Below, piece after piece: positions 1 through 9,461 of a DNA stretch of 64,000 nt. The DNA is from Craspedostauros australis (lineage: Eukaryota; Bacillariophyta; Bacillariophyceae; Mastogloiales; Achnanthaceae), in assembly GCA_026770025.1 (NCBI GenBank), contig JAMXDE010000009.1, positions 1,587,001 to 1,651,000 of the forward strand. Reading direction: 5' to 3'. Every line of letters starts with the position of its first letter. Position 1 is the stretch's first letter. Position numbers and translations under genes: made by a program. The notes under the pieces were generated by a model. It was not told where the DNA came from. It saw nothing but the letters and a program-made list of their open reading frames with translations, and did no database searches.

Positions 1-2207
1 TCTTCGACCAGATGGCCAAGAGAGAGAACTGCCCGTACTACATCATGGGAGAAGTCACTGGCGATGGCCGTGTTGTCGTCGACGACTCGAAAGATGGCAC
101 CACGCCTGTCGATCTGCCGTTGGAGCTCGTGCTGGGCAAGATGCCACAAAAGACATTCGTGGATGATCATCAGGAGATGAAGCTGGAGCCTCTGTCCTTG
201 CCAGATGGCACGACCGTTGCCAGCGCCGTCGACCGTGTCCTGCGACTTCTGTCTGTTGGATCCAAGCGATTCTTGGTCCACAAGGTCGACAGATCCGTCA
301 CTGGGCTGTGCGCCCAACAGCAGTGCGTGGGGGCACTCCAGCTCCCCCTTTCCAACGTGGGCGTGACTGCCCATACGCACTTTGGCATCACGGGAACTGC
401 CGTCGCGTGTGGCGAGCAGCCAATCAAGGGACTGGTCGACTCGGCTGCGATGGCCAGGATGACTGTGGCAGAAGCCATGACAAACATTATCTGGGCCAAG
501 CTGTCAAAGATCGAAGACATCAAGGCCAGCGGCAACTGGATGTACGCCGCCAAGCTGCCAGGTGAAGGTGCCAAGATGTGGGACGCGTGTCAAGCACTGC
601 GCGACTCCTTCCTCGCACTCGGCATCGGCATTGATGGTGGCAAGGACTCCCTGTCCATGGCAGCACGATGTGGCGAGGAGATCGTGAAGGCCCCAGGTGA
701 GCTCACCGTGACGTGCTACTGCACATGCCCAGACATCACCAAGACCATCACGCCAGACCTGAAGTGCCCATCTTCCGACTCGAAGCTCGTCTTCATTGAT
801 CTCGGAGGAGGCAAGAATCGTCTCGGTGGATCCGCCCTCGCTCAGGTGTACGGCCAGATCGGAAACGACTCTCCAGATATCGAGGACTTTGCCACTTTCA
901 AGAGCGCCATGGTTGTCACCCAGCAGCTCATCGACAGCAAGACGATCCTCGCAGGCCATGACAGGTCCGATGGTGGGCTTGTCGTTGCGCTCATGGAGAT
1001 GGCATTCGCCGGAAACTGCTCCATCGACGTGGTTGTTCCTGGAACAGGCAGCGACATCGATGTGCTCTTCAACGAAGAGGCAGGCTTGATCATCGAGGTG
1101 GCAACGGATGCTGCAGCCGGTGTGATCAAGTCGTACGTCGATGCAGGTGTTTCGGCTGTTGATATTGGAAGCGTAGCTGCAGGCGACTCCATCAAGATCG
1201 CCGTCGGCGCAGCCGCGCCATGTATCGACGACAAGATGACCGTCCTGCGAGATGTGTGGGAGGCAACCAGCTTCCAGCTCGAGAAGCGCCAGAGGAATCC
1301 AAAGTGCGTGGCACAGGAAGAGGCAGGTTTGAAGGTTCGCAAGGCACCAGAATGGAAGCTCACCTACGCTCCGGCACCAACCGCAGAGAGCGTCATGAGC
1401 TCTACCGACAAGCACAAGGTCGCCGTGCTGCGACAGGAGGGAAGCAACGGAGATCGCGAGATGATCTCTGCCTTCATTTCGGCCGGATTCGACGTCTGGG
1501 ATGTGACGGTGAGCGATCTTCTGGCAGGCAACGTGACGCTGGACATGTTCCGTGGCCTCATCTTCGTCGGTGGATTCTCCTTCGCCGATGTGCTCGACAG
1601 TGGCAAGGGCTGGGCTGGCGTCATCAAGTTCAACGATGACGTGTACAAGCAGTTCCAAAATTTCCGCAAGCGACCAGACACCTTCAGCTTGGGCATCTGC
1701 AACGGATGTCAGCTCATGGCCCTGCTGGGATGGATCCCGTCGGTCGATGGACTTCCAGAAGACCAGCAACCACGCTTGCTGCACAACGACAGCGGCAAGT
1801 TCGAGAGTCGCTTCAGCAGCGTCCAGATCCAGGCAAGTCCCGCCATCATGTTCAAGGGTATGGAGGAATCGTCACTAGGCGTGTGGGTGGCACACGGAGA
1901 GGGTCGGTTCTACTTCCCCGATGACTCCATCCACAAGATGTGCGAGGACAAGAAGCTGGTGGCCGTCCGATACGTGAACGACAGCAACGAGGTGACGGAG
2001 GAGTACCCGTTCAACCCGAACGGCAGCCCCGGAGGAATCGCAGCGCTGTGTTCCGACGACGGTCGTCACCTAGCCATGATGCCACATCCAGAACGCGTCT
2101 TCACGACATGGCAATATCCGTGGATGCCATCCGAGTGGTCCGATCTCAAGGCAGGACCATGGTTGCAGATGTTCCAGAACGCTCGGTCTTTCTGCGATGG
2201 CAAGTAA
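1..2207 (+). CDS. purL: Phosphoribosylformylglycinamidine synthase (FGAM synthase), 3' part
   Basis: C-terminal part of FGAM synthase, which uses ATP and glutamine to turn FGAR into FGAM in de novo purine synthesis. The frame is open from base 3 (Phe-Asp-Gln) through the first Met at 12, so the gene begins outside the window; about 734 of the usual ~1,300 residues are here. The PurM-like ATPase half comes first. From about residue 460 (counting the Met at 12 as 1) there is a class I glutamine amidotransferase domain, with the nucleophile elbow GICNGC (Cys at about 563) and the catalytic His in MPHPERVF (about 692). The single long chain with a fused glutaminase is the eukaryote/gamma-proteobacterial form. 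No intron is visible in this part. It ends in TAA at 2205-2207, directly before a CT-rich simple repeat. Confidence 0.95.
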   Translation, partial: FDQMAKRENCPYYIMGEVTGDGRVVVDDSKDGTTPVDLPLELVLGKMPQKTFVDDHQEMKLEPLSLPDGTTVASAVDRVLRLLSVGSKRFLVHKVDRSVTGLCAQQQCVGALQLPLSNVGVTAHTHFGITGTAVACGEQPIKGLVDSAAMARMTVAEAMTNIIWAKLSKIEDIKASGNWMYAAKLPGEGAKMWDACQALRDSFLALGIGIDGGKDSLSMAARCGEEIVKAPGELTVTCYCTCPDITKTITPDLKCPSSDSKLVFIDLGGGKNRLGGSALAQVYGQIGNDSPDIEDFATFKSAMVVTQQLIDSKTILAGHDRSDGGLVVALMEMAFAGNCSIDVVVPGTGSDIDVLFNEEAGLIIEVATDAAAGVIKSYVDAGVSAVDIGSVAAGDSIKIAVGAAAPCIDDKMTVLRDVWEATSFQLEKRQRNPKCVAQEEAGLKVRKAPEWKLTYAPAPTAESVMSSTDKHKVAVLRQEGSNGDREMISAFISAGFDVWDVTVSDLLAGNVTLDMFRGLIFVGGFSFADVLDSGKGWAGVIKFNDDVYKQFQNFRKRPDTFSLGICNGCQLMALLGWIPSVDGLPEDQQPRLLHNDSGKFESRFSSVQIQASPAIMFKGMEESSLGVWVAHGEGRFYFPDDSIHKMCEDKKLVAVRYVNDSNEVTEEYPFNPNGSPGGIAALCSDDGRHLAMMPHPERVFTTWQYPWMPSEWSDLKAGPWLQMFQNARSFCDGK

Positions 2208-2211
2208 AATG

Positions 2212-2236
2212 CTCTCTCTCTCTCTCTTTCTCTCTT
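2212..2236. repeat. CT-rich microsatellite
   Basis: Near-pure (CT)n run a few bases after the FGAM synthase stop codon, followed by a GA-rich stretch that could pair with it. It lies in the likely 3' UTR. Confidence 0.8.
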
Positions 2237-3580
2237 GAGAGGAGAGAGGGAGAGCAAGGCAGCCACAAGTACTCGCACACATGCATGTGCTGCATTGACC
2301 CAGCCCACTTGCAGCATACGAGTATGAGCATGAATTAACACCCAGTCAACATGCCAAGCAGCCGAGTCGACTTGCATGTTCGCAGTCATCCACTTCCTGA
2401 CATGCCACCTATTATAGTCTGCTGTACCAGAGCGCCCCATGGCAGGATGTTAAGAATACAGAATAAACAAGAACCAGAGATACTACACTCTACCAAGTAT
2501 AGTACACAGTGCACTCTGCTGAGTTCAATGCATCTCTTGCGAGGGGTGGTGGCAGCCTCAGACACTTGCATCCCCGGAGAAGACAGAGCGCCGCACTCCA
2601 ACTCGCAACGGCGAAGGAATGGCTTCCAAACATACGAATGGAGCTCCGTGGGAGACCATCGCTGCCGGAGACAATCTTGTAGAGGACGAGTGAACGGCTT
2701 CGCTTCACTTTGGTTCGTTTGATGGTGATGTGGCAACCCATCGATCGGCATCATCATGCAAGGAGGCGAACAATGTTTGGAATGCGATGAGATAGCACGA
2801 TGAGAGGTGTCATACAAGTCTGGAAGGCTGCTCTTTTTACGAAAGAATGGGAAAGAAAATAGCGCCTCGCACTCTCAACGAACGTGTGTCAGGGGAACTA
2901 TGAAGCACCATTCCGTTCGCCATCACATCATCACACAAGACACAGAGCAAACCAGGGAACGAGCAAAAAAGAGCGAAGGAAAGAGCGGAAGTGACGAGAA
3001 GGACCGTGTTCGTGCGGACTGCTCAAAAAGAAGCGAACATTTTTGGTTCGAAACAGTGGCGATGGCTGCCGACCACGAGGCGTTCTTGTGACACAAGGGA
3101 AGGTCCGCCTGGCTGGGGTGTGACACGCAGCTGCGTGCTCCCACATGTTTCATTCCCATAAAACGACTGGTGCCCGCCTCGCAAATTTCGGGAGGAGATG
3201 CCGACAAACTTGTTTTGCAATTATTCATTCCCGTGTGTTCCAAGAATGCGTCCATGAACGGATAGGAGATCCTAAGTGGATGAGCAATCTGGCGAAACTT
3301 GAAAAGGTGCCAGTCTTGTAAGCCGATCACAAATTTCCTGGCCTTCCTCTGAGTTTCACAGAGCCGAGGTTTTTCCTTTCGGACATAAAGTTGGGGTTGT
3401 GGAGTTGTCATACGAAAAAGGAGGATCAGAGACCAGAAGAGAGTATTGACCATCGTTGACTATCGTTCATCACCATTCACCACCATTCATCGCCATCGAG
3501 TTCCAGCAAGACCATCGACACCACCATCGACCTTACCAACCACCACAACAAATCCTCACAGATATTGTACACTGGAGACC
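2237..3580. other. Intergenic: FGAM synthase 3' flank and cyclin 5' flank
   Basis: About 1.3 kb without a convincing gene. Short open frames exist on both strands but have unlike codon use and no recognisable motif. The last ~130 bases are rich in ACC/CCA and read open into the cyclin without an ATG, consistent with a 5' UTR. Confidence 0.6.
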
Positions 3581-4834
3581 ATGTTGAAGCTCACGATGAA
3601 CCCACGCAAACGCTCCAGGCGCTCAAGGCACGGCGCCAACGACAGACGGAGTAAGCAGCCGACGAGATACAGCGCGCGAGTGGAGGGGGGACACCACAGC
3701 GGCCACCATGCTCATGCTCAAGGTCAAGGTCAAGGTCATGCTCAAGGCTACGGCCATGGCAACAGCATGATGATCGTGGACGACGAGAGCGACATGAGCA
3801 GCCGCAACGCCGCAGCCAACGCAGAAGCCAGCAGCGTGCAGGAGCAAAAGAGGATGCTGGCAGACAACATCGCCGTGATGCTGAAGCAGGAGAAATCGGG
3901 GGCATACTCCTGCGTCGACTACTTGTCCATGACGGCATGGCAGCACAACGTCTACGACCTGCTCAAGAAGCAGCTTCAGCACAACGCGCAGGGGGAGTCG
4001 CGGCTGGATGAGTACTGCCGGGAGCAGATCGTGGAGTGGTCCTTCCGTGTTGTGGACTACTTCCGCATCGACCGCGAGATCGTGGCTGTGTCTCTCAACC
4101 TCCTGGACCGCTTCCTCGCCACCTGCCGCTGCGACAGGACCACCTTCAAGCTGGCGGCCACCACGACCCTCAACCTCGCCGTCAAGCTGCTCCATCCCTG
4201 CAAGCTGGGGGAGCTGGGGATACTCAGCGACTTGTCTCGGGGGGAGTTCGACATGAAGGACGTCGCGGAGATGGAGGCGCACGTCCTGCGCGCGTTGAAT
4301 TGGAACCTGCATCCGCCCACGGTGGCCGCCTTCTCCATGCTGCTGCTGGACTACGCCTTCGCCGACCGCTCCATCCGCATGTCGCCCGTCGACGTCGACG
4401 ATCTCTACGACATCGCGTCCTTCTTCACGGAGCTGGCCATCTGCGACTACTACTTCCTGGCCGCGACGCCCAGCCAGATAGCCCTTGCCTGCGTGCTCAA
4501 CGCGCTCGAGGGCATGTTCGGTCACGACAACACGTCGGACCACCACTTCGTGCGCATCGCGCATTCCATCGGCATGGACGCCGGAGGCGAGCTCTTCGCC
4601 TACCGACACCGTCTGTGGCAGCTCTACGAGCGAAGCGAGGAGTGCGCTTTGCACAACACCTACGATCCCATCGAGGACGACAGGGTGGCCCACAGCACCA
4701 ACTTCGTCAAGCAGACGAGCCCGGCTGGAACGTCTCCAGTCGGCGTGGTCACTGCCACCAGAAACACGGTCTCGCCATCCAATGAGTTTGCCAATACCAT
4801 GCACTCCGCTTCGGTACGGAACGGATCATGGTGA
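3581..4834 (+). CDS. Cyclin (diatom-type)
   Basis: A 417-residue cyclin, the regulatory partner of a cyclin-dependent kinase. The cyclin box fold starts near residue 112 (YLSMTAWQHNVYDLL) and contains the conserved REQIVEWSFRVVDYF and LNLLDRFL helices; a second helical half (AFSMLLLDYAFADRS to ACVLNALEG) follows. The basic N-terminus (NPRKRSRRSRHG) could be a nuclear signal. Next to it is a His/Gly/Gln repeat encoded by a short tandem at about 3697-3765. The frame is open upstream to 3446, but 3581 is the first in-frame ATG. Diatoms have many cyclins of this divergent kind (dsCYC), often tied to light or nutrient cues; assignment to that class is inference. No clear destruction box was seen. 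Single exon. Confidence 0.85.
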   Translation: MLKLTMNPRKRSRRSRHGANDRRSKQPTRYSARVEGGHHSGHHAHAQGQGQGHAQGYGHGNSMMIVDDESDMSSRNAAANAEASSVQEQKRMLADNIAVMLKQEKSGAYSCVDYLSMTAWQHNVYDLLKKQLQHNAQGESRLDEYCREQIVEWSFRVVDYFRIDREIVAVSLNLLDRFLATCRCDRTTFKLAATTTLNLAVKLLHPCKLGELGILSDLSRGEFDMKDVAEMEAHVLRALNWNLHPPTVAAFSMLLLDYAFADRSIRMSPVDVDDLYDIASFFTELAICDYYFLAATPSQIALACVLNALEGMFGHDNTSDHHFVRIAHSIGMDAGGELFAYRHRLWQLYERSEECALHNTYDPIEDDRVAHSTNFVKQTSPAGTSPVGVVTATRNTVSPSNEFANTMHSASVRNGSW

Positions 4835-6298
4835 TCGTTGCGACACCTCTGAACTCGGCTACAACAACATCAACAACACCAACAACATCAGCATCAACTC
4901 ATGCAGTTCATGCTTGCATGCAACACTGCGTTGAACCTCTCACCTTCCAACCAGCGACTATGATGATCCTAATGTTGGGGCACAGCGTCCACGATACAAT
5001 GAAGTGAACTTCACATCCATGCATGCATGTATCTATCTATCGTTCAACGCCCAACAATCGTCTGCTGATGATCACATCAGCACGCGGTCAGGTCAATCAA
5101 CCAATCATTTGATCAGACGATCAACCGATCAAGCAAACATTATACTCTATACCTCCGCGCGCAAAAACGCAACGAAACCCAACCAATGTACACTATTCTA
5201 CTTGCCCGATGCAGCAACGCAATCAGACAAGATGACGGCTGCCGATGCCATCGCCACCGGCGCCGCTAATACATTACTCCTAAACTCCAAATTAACAGAG
5301 CATAGATGATAATTCAGAACCCAGCTTGCACATCCCACCATTCATTCATTCATTCATTCACAAACTAGAGTGCTCTGCGACCTACTATCATACAGGCAGG
5401 GACCAACCACACTCCCACCAACGTGCCCACACACATCACATCGCACCTTGGCTCGAATTCAAATCGTTCCCCCCACAAGTGTCCATCGTCACCTCTGCTG
5501 GCTTGCTTTTACAAGAGTCGATCGGAACTTGTCCCGCACGATCCAAGTCGTGCAAAAAATTGCGCCAGCATGTCCGTTTGTGACATGTGTGTGACAACCA
5601 GGATCATGTTGGTCACAAAACTGTGGTCATTCGTTTTGATGGCGATCGCCACGATGAGATGCCGCGTCGGGAGGCATCATCATCGCGGCGAGATGTCGAG
5701 CGAATGGTGGATTGAGCGGGAGAGACAGGGATTTGGCGATGGTAATCGCTTTGTTGATGATGGACGATTGTTCACATGTTCCCCTCTTGGGGTGCACAAA
5801 GAGGTGCGCATTGCACAGTTCCGGCAGGAACAACAACAACGGCAACGACGTCAAAACCAACAAGAGCCACTCTGCACTGACAAGAACAACATGTCAGGAA
5901 AGGACAACAGAGATGCAGGAATCAGGAATGACATCGAACCCACCAACGGAAGATACTTTCTATTCTCTCCATCGGCTGGGTCGTTCTCCATTCCACCAAT
6001 CTATTCTGCGACCTATGAGCATGCATGACAGAGTACGATCTATGCATGGTAGAGTATGCACCAGATCAGACAGCCAGCGATGTTTGTGTTGTTCAGGTGC
6101 TCTGGTTATTTGGCTAATTTATGTAATCTACGCTACCTTCCTCCCTGCATCTAAAGTCTGCTCGAAATCGGTTTGCGATGGATGAAGTGAATGTCATGTA
6201 TGGTATCATGATGTATAGTATAATATGGAGCAGAGTAGAGGATGGTGCTCACGGAGCAGTGTCATTCCACTCGAAAGGGACTGTTTCGCGGAGTGCGC
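4835..6298. other. Intergenic between convergent cyclin and TEX264-like genes
   Basis: About 1.46 kb between two 3' ends. It holds an (ATTC)n microsatellite at 5337-5360 and several short open frames, the longest a plus-strand frame of about 200 codons at 5423-6028 with no domain and atypical codon use. I see no gene I can defend. Confidence 0.55.
5337..5360. repeat. (ATTC)n microsatellite
   Basis: Tandem ATTC repeat of about six units in the region between two convergent genes. Confidence 0.85.
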
Positions 6299-8044
6299 CT
6301 ACTCATCACTCATGAATTCGCCGTCCTTGAAGTAGTCCCTGTGGATTGACTTTCGTGATGGCTTGTCGGCGCTGGGCTTCTCGAGGTCGGCATCTGCCAT
6401 GGTATCCTCGTTCGCAGCTGCCTGATTGTCGTCGATGGACTTCTCGAGGTCGGCATCCGCCATGGCATCCTCGTTCCCTGCTGCCTCATTGTCGTCGATG
6501 GACTTCTCGGGGTCGGCATCCGACATGGTGTCCTCGTTCGCAGCTGCCTGGCTGTCGTCGCTTCCGTCGGATTCTGCGCCATCGTCTTGGGCGCCGTCTT
6601 CAGCATCTGAGCCTTGGGCATCGCTGTTGTCGGCGAAGGTGGTGGTTGCTTCCTCGGCTAAATCGCTGGAAGAAGATTCAGAGGGTGAGGATTCAGAGGA
6701 GGGATCAACCGAAACGCCCTGTGCCTCCTCGGCGTCACCAGACTCGGAAGCTAGCTCGACCTCGTCTCTGGCCTGGATGCCGATGTCAAGGTTGATGTCG
6801 GGCTTGTATCCTGGATCGTCGACGTTCGCCATCGGGATTTCGATGTCAGATTCCTCATCGACTTCGACGCGGTTGTAAGTACCCTTCGGGTTTCTGATCT
6901 CCTCTTCTGGCTCGTTGTCACTACCAACATCTTCATCTTCATTTTCATCAGATTCGTGGACGATGTTTGGTACATCGCGGTTGTACACCTTCTTTGCCCT
7001 TCCAGCCTGCGGGAGCGTCTCTTGGACTGGAGACGAGTCTCGCATGCTCAACCGATCACGTGCTGCCGCTGCACCTTGAAAGTACTTGTTGCCGTGTCTG
7101 TCGTAGGAGCCCCCCATACCTCCGCCGCTGGCGTCTTCGGCACCGGTCATGGACCCGGCCTCAGTCAAGACACGAGGATCGGGGTGCGTGTGCTCTCCCC
7201 TTGGGTTGCGCTTGGGGACGGAATGCTTGACTCGGTCCCTGGTCTTCATGGTGTGCTTCGCTCGGGACTCCAACATCGCCTCCTGGTCAGCGACGACAAA
7301 GTCCGTGGACCATGACTTCCCTTCGACAGGGAACATCTCGTCAAGCAGACGGCTGTTGTCGCCCATGAGGAGGACGTACTGGATGGTCTCGATGGCGTCT
7401 TGGGGGCCCATGAAGTAGATCTCGAGGGCGACGGAACCTTGGTCGCTCTCCTTGTCGTTGCTGCCGTCGGTCTTGGAGACGTAACCGCCGTTCATGTACA
7501 TGTCATATCCGGCATTCCAGTGTCTTGAGGATGAGAACATGGGGGTGAGTCCGCTCCTCCACGGCACATTTGCGAGGAGAGCCTTGTTGTTCGTGCCACC
7601 GATGTGAACCGCACGGATCGGTTCATCCAGCGTGCTGGCTTCTGCGGCGGCCTTGTGCATGCGCTCGAAGGCCGCATCGTCTTCCACGTTGACAGCCCAG
7701 CCGATGGCGAAGCGCGTTTCTCCCTCTGCCGCAGGGTCGTCAAAGTACAGGGCCACAGGCAAGGCCTCGGATCCATCCACGGAGCCGTACCGGGTTGCGG
7801 CGTCCTTCATCGACTTGTCGCCATTCTCTGCTTGAAGAATGGCCTCCCTGGTCCCATCCAAGAGCTTGTGAAGCAAAGAATGGAACTCCTTTCCAAAGTC
7901 CTTGAAGGAGGCCGAAGCCACAATGACGGATAGAGCCGGGGCATCGACCTCGTGGAAATCCGCGCTATCAAACAATCCACATTGGAATGCAATTGCTGCA
8001 AGCAGCACGATGAAGATCGCAACACTGGCGAGGACACGTCGCAT
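6299..8044 (-). CDS. TEX264-like ER membrane protein with GyrI-like domain and acidic tail
   Basis: 581 residues. An N-terminal hydrophobic segment (residues 4-24) is followed by a domain resembling TEX264/GyrI-like proteins: VALYFDDP aligns with IAVYYDNP of human TEX264, AIGWAVN with AVGSIL, and VALEIYFMGP with the PRLEIYQED stretch. The rest is a long acidic, low-complexity tail, as in TEX264. In animals TEX264 is an ER-phagy receptor whose tail carries an LC3-interacting motif; here YNRV at about 390-393, followed by acidic residues, fits [WFY]xx[LIV] and is a candidate. Near the C-terminus a 21-residue unit is repeated three times (63-bp DNA period, 6377-6565). The match is by eye and distant; another GyrI-like or secretory membrane protein is possible. 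Confidence 0.55.
   Translation of the reverse strand: MRRVLASVAIFIVLLAAIAFQCGLFDSADFHEVDAPALSVIVASASFKDFGKEFHSLLHKLLDGTREAILQAENGDKSMKDAATRYGSVDGSEALPVALYFDDPAAEGETRFAIGWAVNVEDDAAFERMHKAAAEASTLDEPIRAVHIGGTNNKALLANVPWRSGLTPMFSSSRHWNAGYDMYMNGGYVSKTDGSNDKESDQGSVALEIYFMGPQDAIETIQYVLLMGDNSRLLDEMFPVEGKSWSTDFVVADQEAMLESRAKHTMKTRDRVKHSVPKRNPRGEHTHPDPRVLTEAGSMTGAEDASGGGMGGSYDRHGNKYFQGAAAARDRLSMRDSSPVQETLPQAGRAKKVYNRDVPNIVHESDENEDEDVGSDNEPEEEIRNPKGTYNRVEVDEESDIEIPMANVDDPGYKPDINLDIGIQARDEVELASESGDAEEAQGVSVDPSSESSPSESSSSDLAEEATTTFADNSDAQGSDAEDGAQDDGAESDGSDDSQAAANEDTMSDADPEKSIDDNEAAGNEDAMADADLEKSIDDNQAAANEDTMADADLEKPSADKPSRKSIHRDYFKDGEFMSDE
6377..6565 (-). repeat. 63-bp tandem repeat inside the TEX264-like gene
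   Basis: Three in-frame copies of a 63-bp unit encode the acidic 21-residue unit that includes NEDTMADADLEKSIDDN. Copies differ by a few bases, so the array is not brand new. Confidence 0.85.
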
Positions 8045-9461
8045 GGTCGTTTCGTTTCGATTTGCTTACGGGGTTGATCTGGAGAGGGGTGATAGCGCGT
8101 TGCGTTGCGTTGCGTTGTGCCGTGTGGAGTCGAGTTGAGTGTATGAGTGTATGAACGCACAGAGATCAGATCCGCAAGATCGTCGTCATGTTTTGTGCGT
8201 CAAACGAGGACAGTTGTTGGTTTGACAGACTGCATGGTAAGTACACATGGCAACTGCGTTGTCAGAGAACCCCAACACTCCAAACGGGTGCCTTCTTGCG
8301 CGTGCGCCAAATGCGTATCGTACTGTACAACAACGTGTAAAACCGAGAATGAGAAACAACGGGAGAGGTTTGGATTTGTTCCGTCATGGAGAGATTCGCA
8401 CTTTCTTGGTGGCATCATGGTGAAGAGTTCGGGTTCCGATTTGACTTTTTGAGGCCGCGGAATTCCACAACTCAGGTTCGCATTTCCCTGACAAGGTGCG
8501 ATGCTGTCCTGGTGGCAGTTTCTAGCGCGCCAAGCTATCCGCGCTCGTGCGCTGTTCCAAGTCCAGCGAGATGTAGCCATGCCCCACTGGTGGAGAGAAG
8601 AAGGCACATGTAGGTACAGACCCTCAGTGGCGTCTATCTCAAATAGCCGAGAAAGAAGATGAAGTCAAGATTGCTCCTCTTCCGTCCCGTTGCTTCCAAC
8701 TCTTCCGTTAATGCTCAGTCGCAGCTTGGTGCTTTGGCTCCAGCATGAAAGGATGGCTTGCTTTTCTGTTTCCATTCCTACAACCTTTGGTTAGGGTCAA
8801 TGGGAAACGCACATGCCTGCTGTGTCTATTGTGCCTACCATGTCTGCTATACCCAACATCAGTGTCACAACAGCGACCAAACCAACAACACCTGAAAAGT
8901 GCTTGTTTAGGGGGTGAAATGGTCTAACATTGGGGGGATTGTAGGCTTCTCCCCCATTATAGTTGCCCCCAAAGTACTCCCCAACAACTTGAGAAATCGA
9001 AGCCAGACGATGGCGACCGTGTTTGTCGGATTTTCGGTCCCAGGAAAGCCGCTGGAGAAGTGCGGAAACACCACAGGGCGACCACCAAGGAAGAAGGAGG
9101 GGCCAGCACAGCGACCGTTCCGAGTGCTCGTGCGGGAGCCACAAACAAGCAAGAGTCATTGGGCACAAGGCAAAGAGGACGATATTCTTTCGTTGGCTGC
9201 CATACACACATCTGTGCATTGGAAACCTCAACGCTTCTTGGATTGATCGACGCCAACCGTAGCAACAACTTCCGTTGACTGTATCTGGAGAGTGAGCACA
9301 AAAAGGGAGATCGACAACCACTTCTTCCTTCACACAACACAAGGCAACTCGGGATCGTTGCGAACCAGCATAGCATAGCATAGCAAAGCACAAGTGCATA
9401 CCCATCGCTACACATTCATCCATCCAAAGCAAGCCAACCGAGCAAACCAAAGCGCGACACG
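8045..9461. other. Divergent intergenic region with two promoters
   Basis: About 1.4 kb between the start codons of the TEX264-like gene (minus) and the UBX gene (plus), so it should hold both promoters. Open frames here lack recognisable domains. Small direct repeats occur at 8098-8117 (GCGTT units) and 9370-9385 (AGCAT units). Confidence 0.6.

Noticed and set aside
5627-5863. Minus-strand 78-codon frame with a signal-peptide-like start
   Set aside because: Only the hydrophobic start is suggestive; the rest has no pattern and no supporting splice context.
5423-6028. Plus-strand frame of about 200 codons between the cyclin and the TEX264-like gene
   Set aside because: No domain, uneven codon use, and it crosses sequence that looks like 3' flanks of two genes.
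8797-9450. Minus-strand frame of 217 codons upstream of the UBX gene
   Set aside because: Cys/Leu-rich composition typical of antisense reading, and it overlaps the likely UBX promoter.
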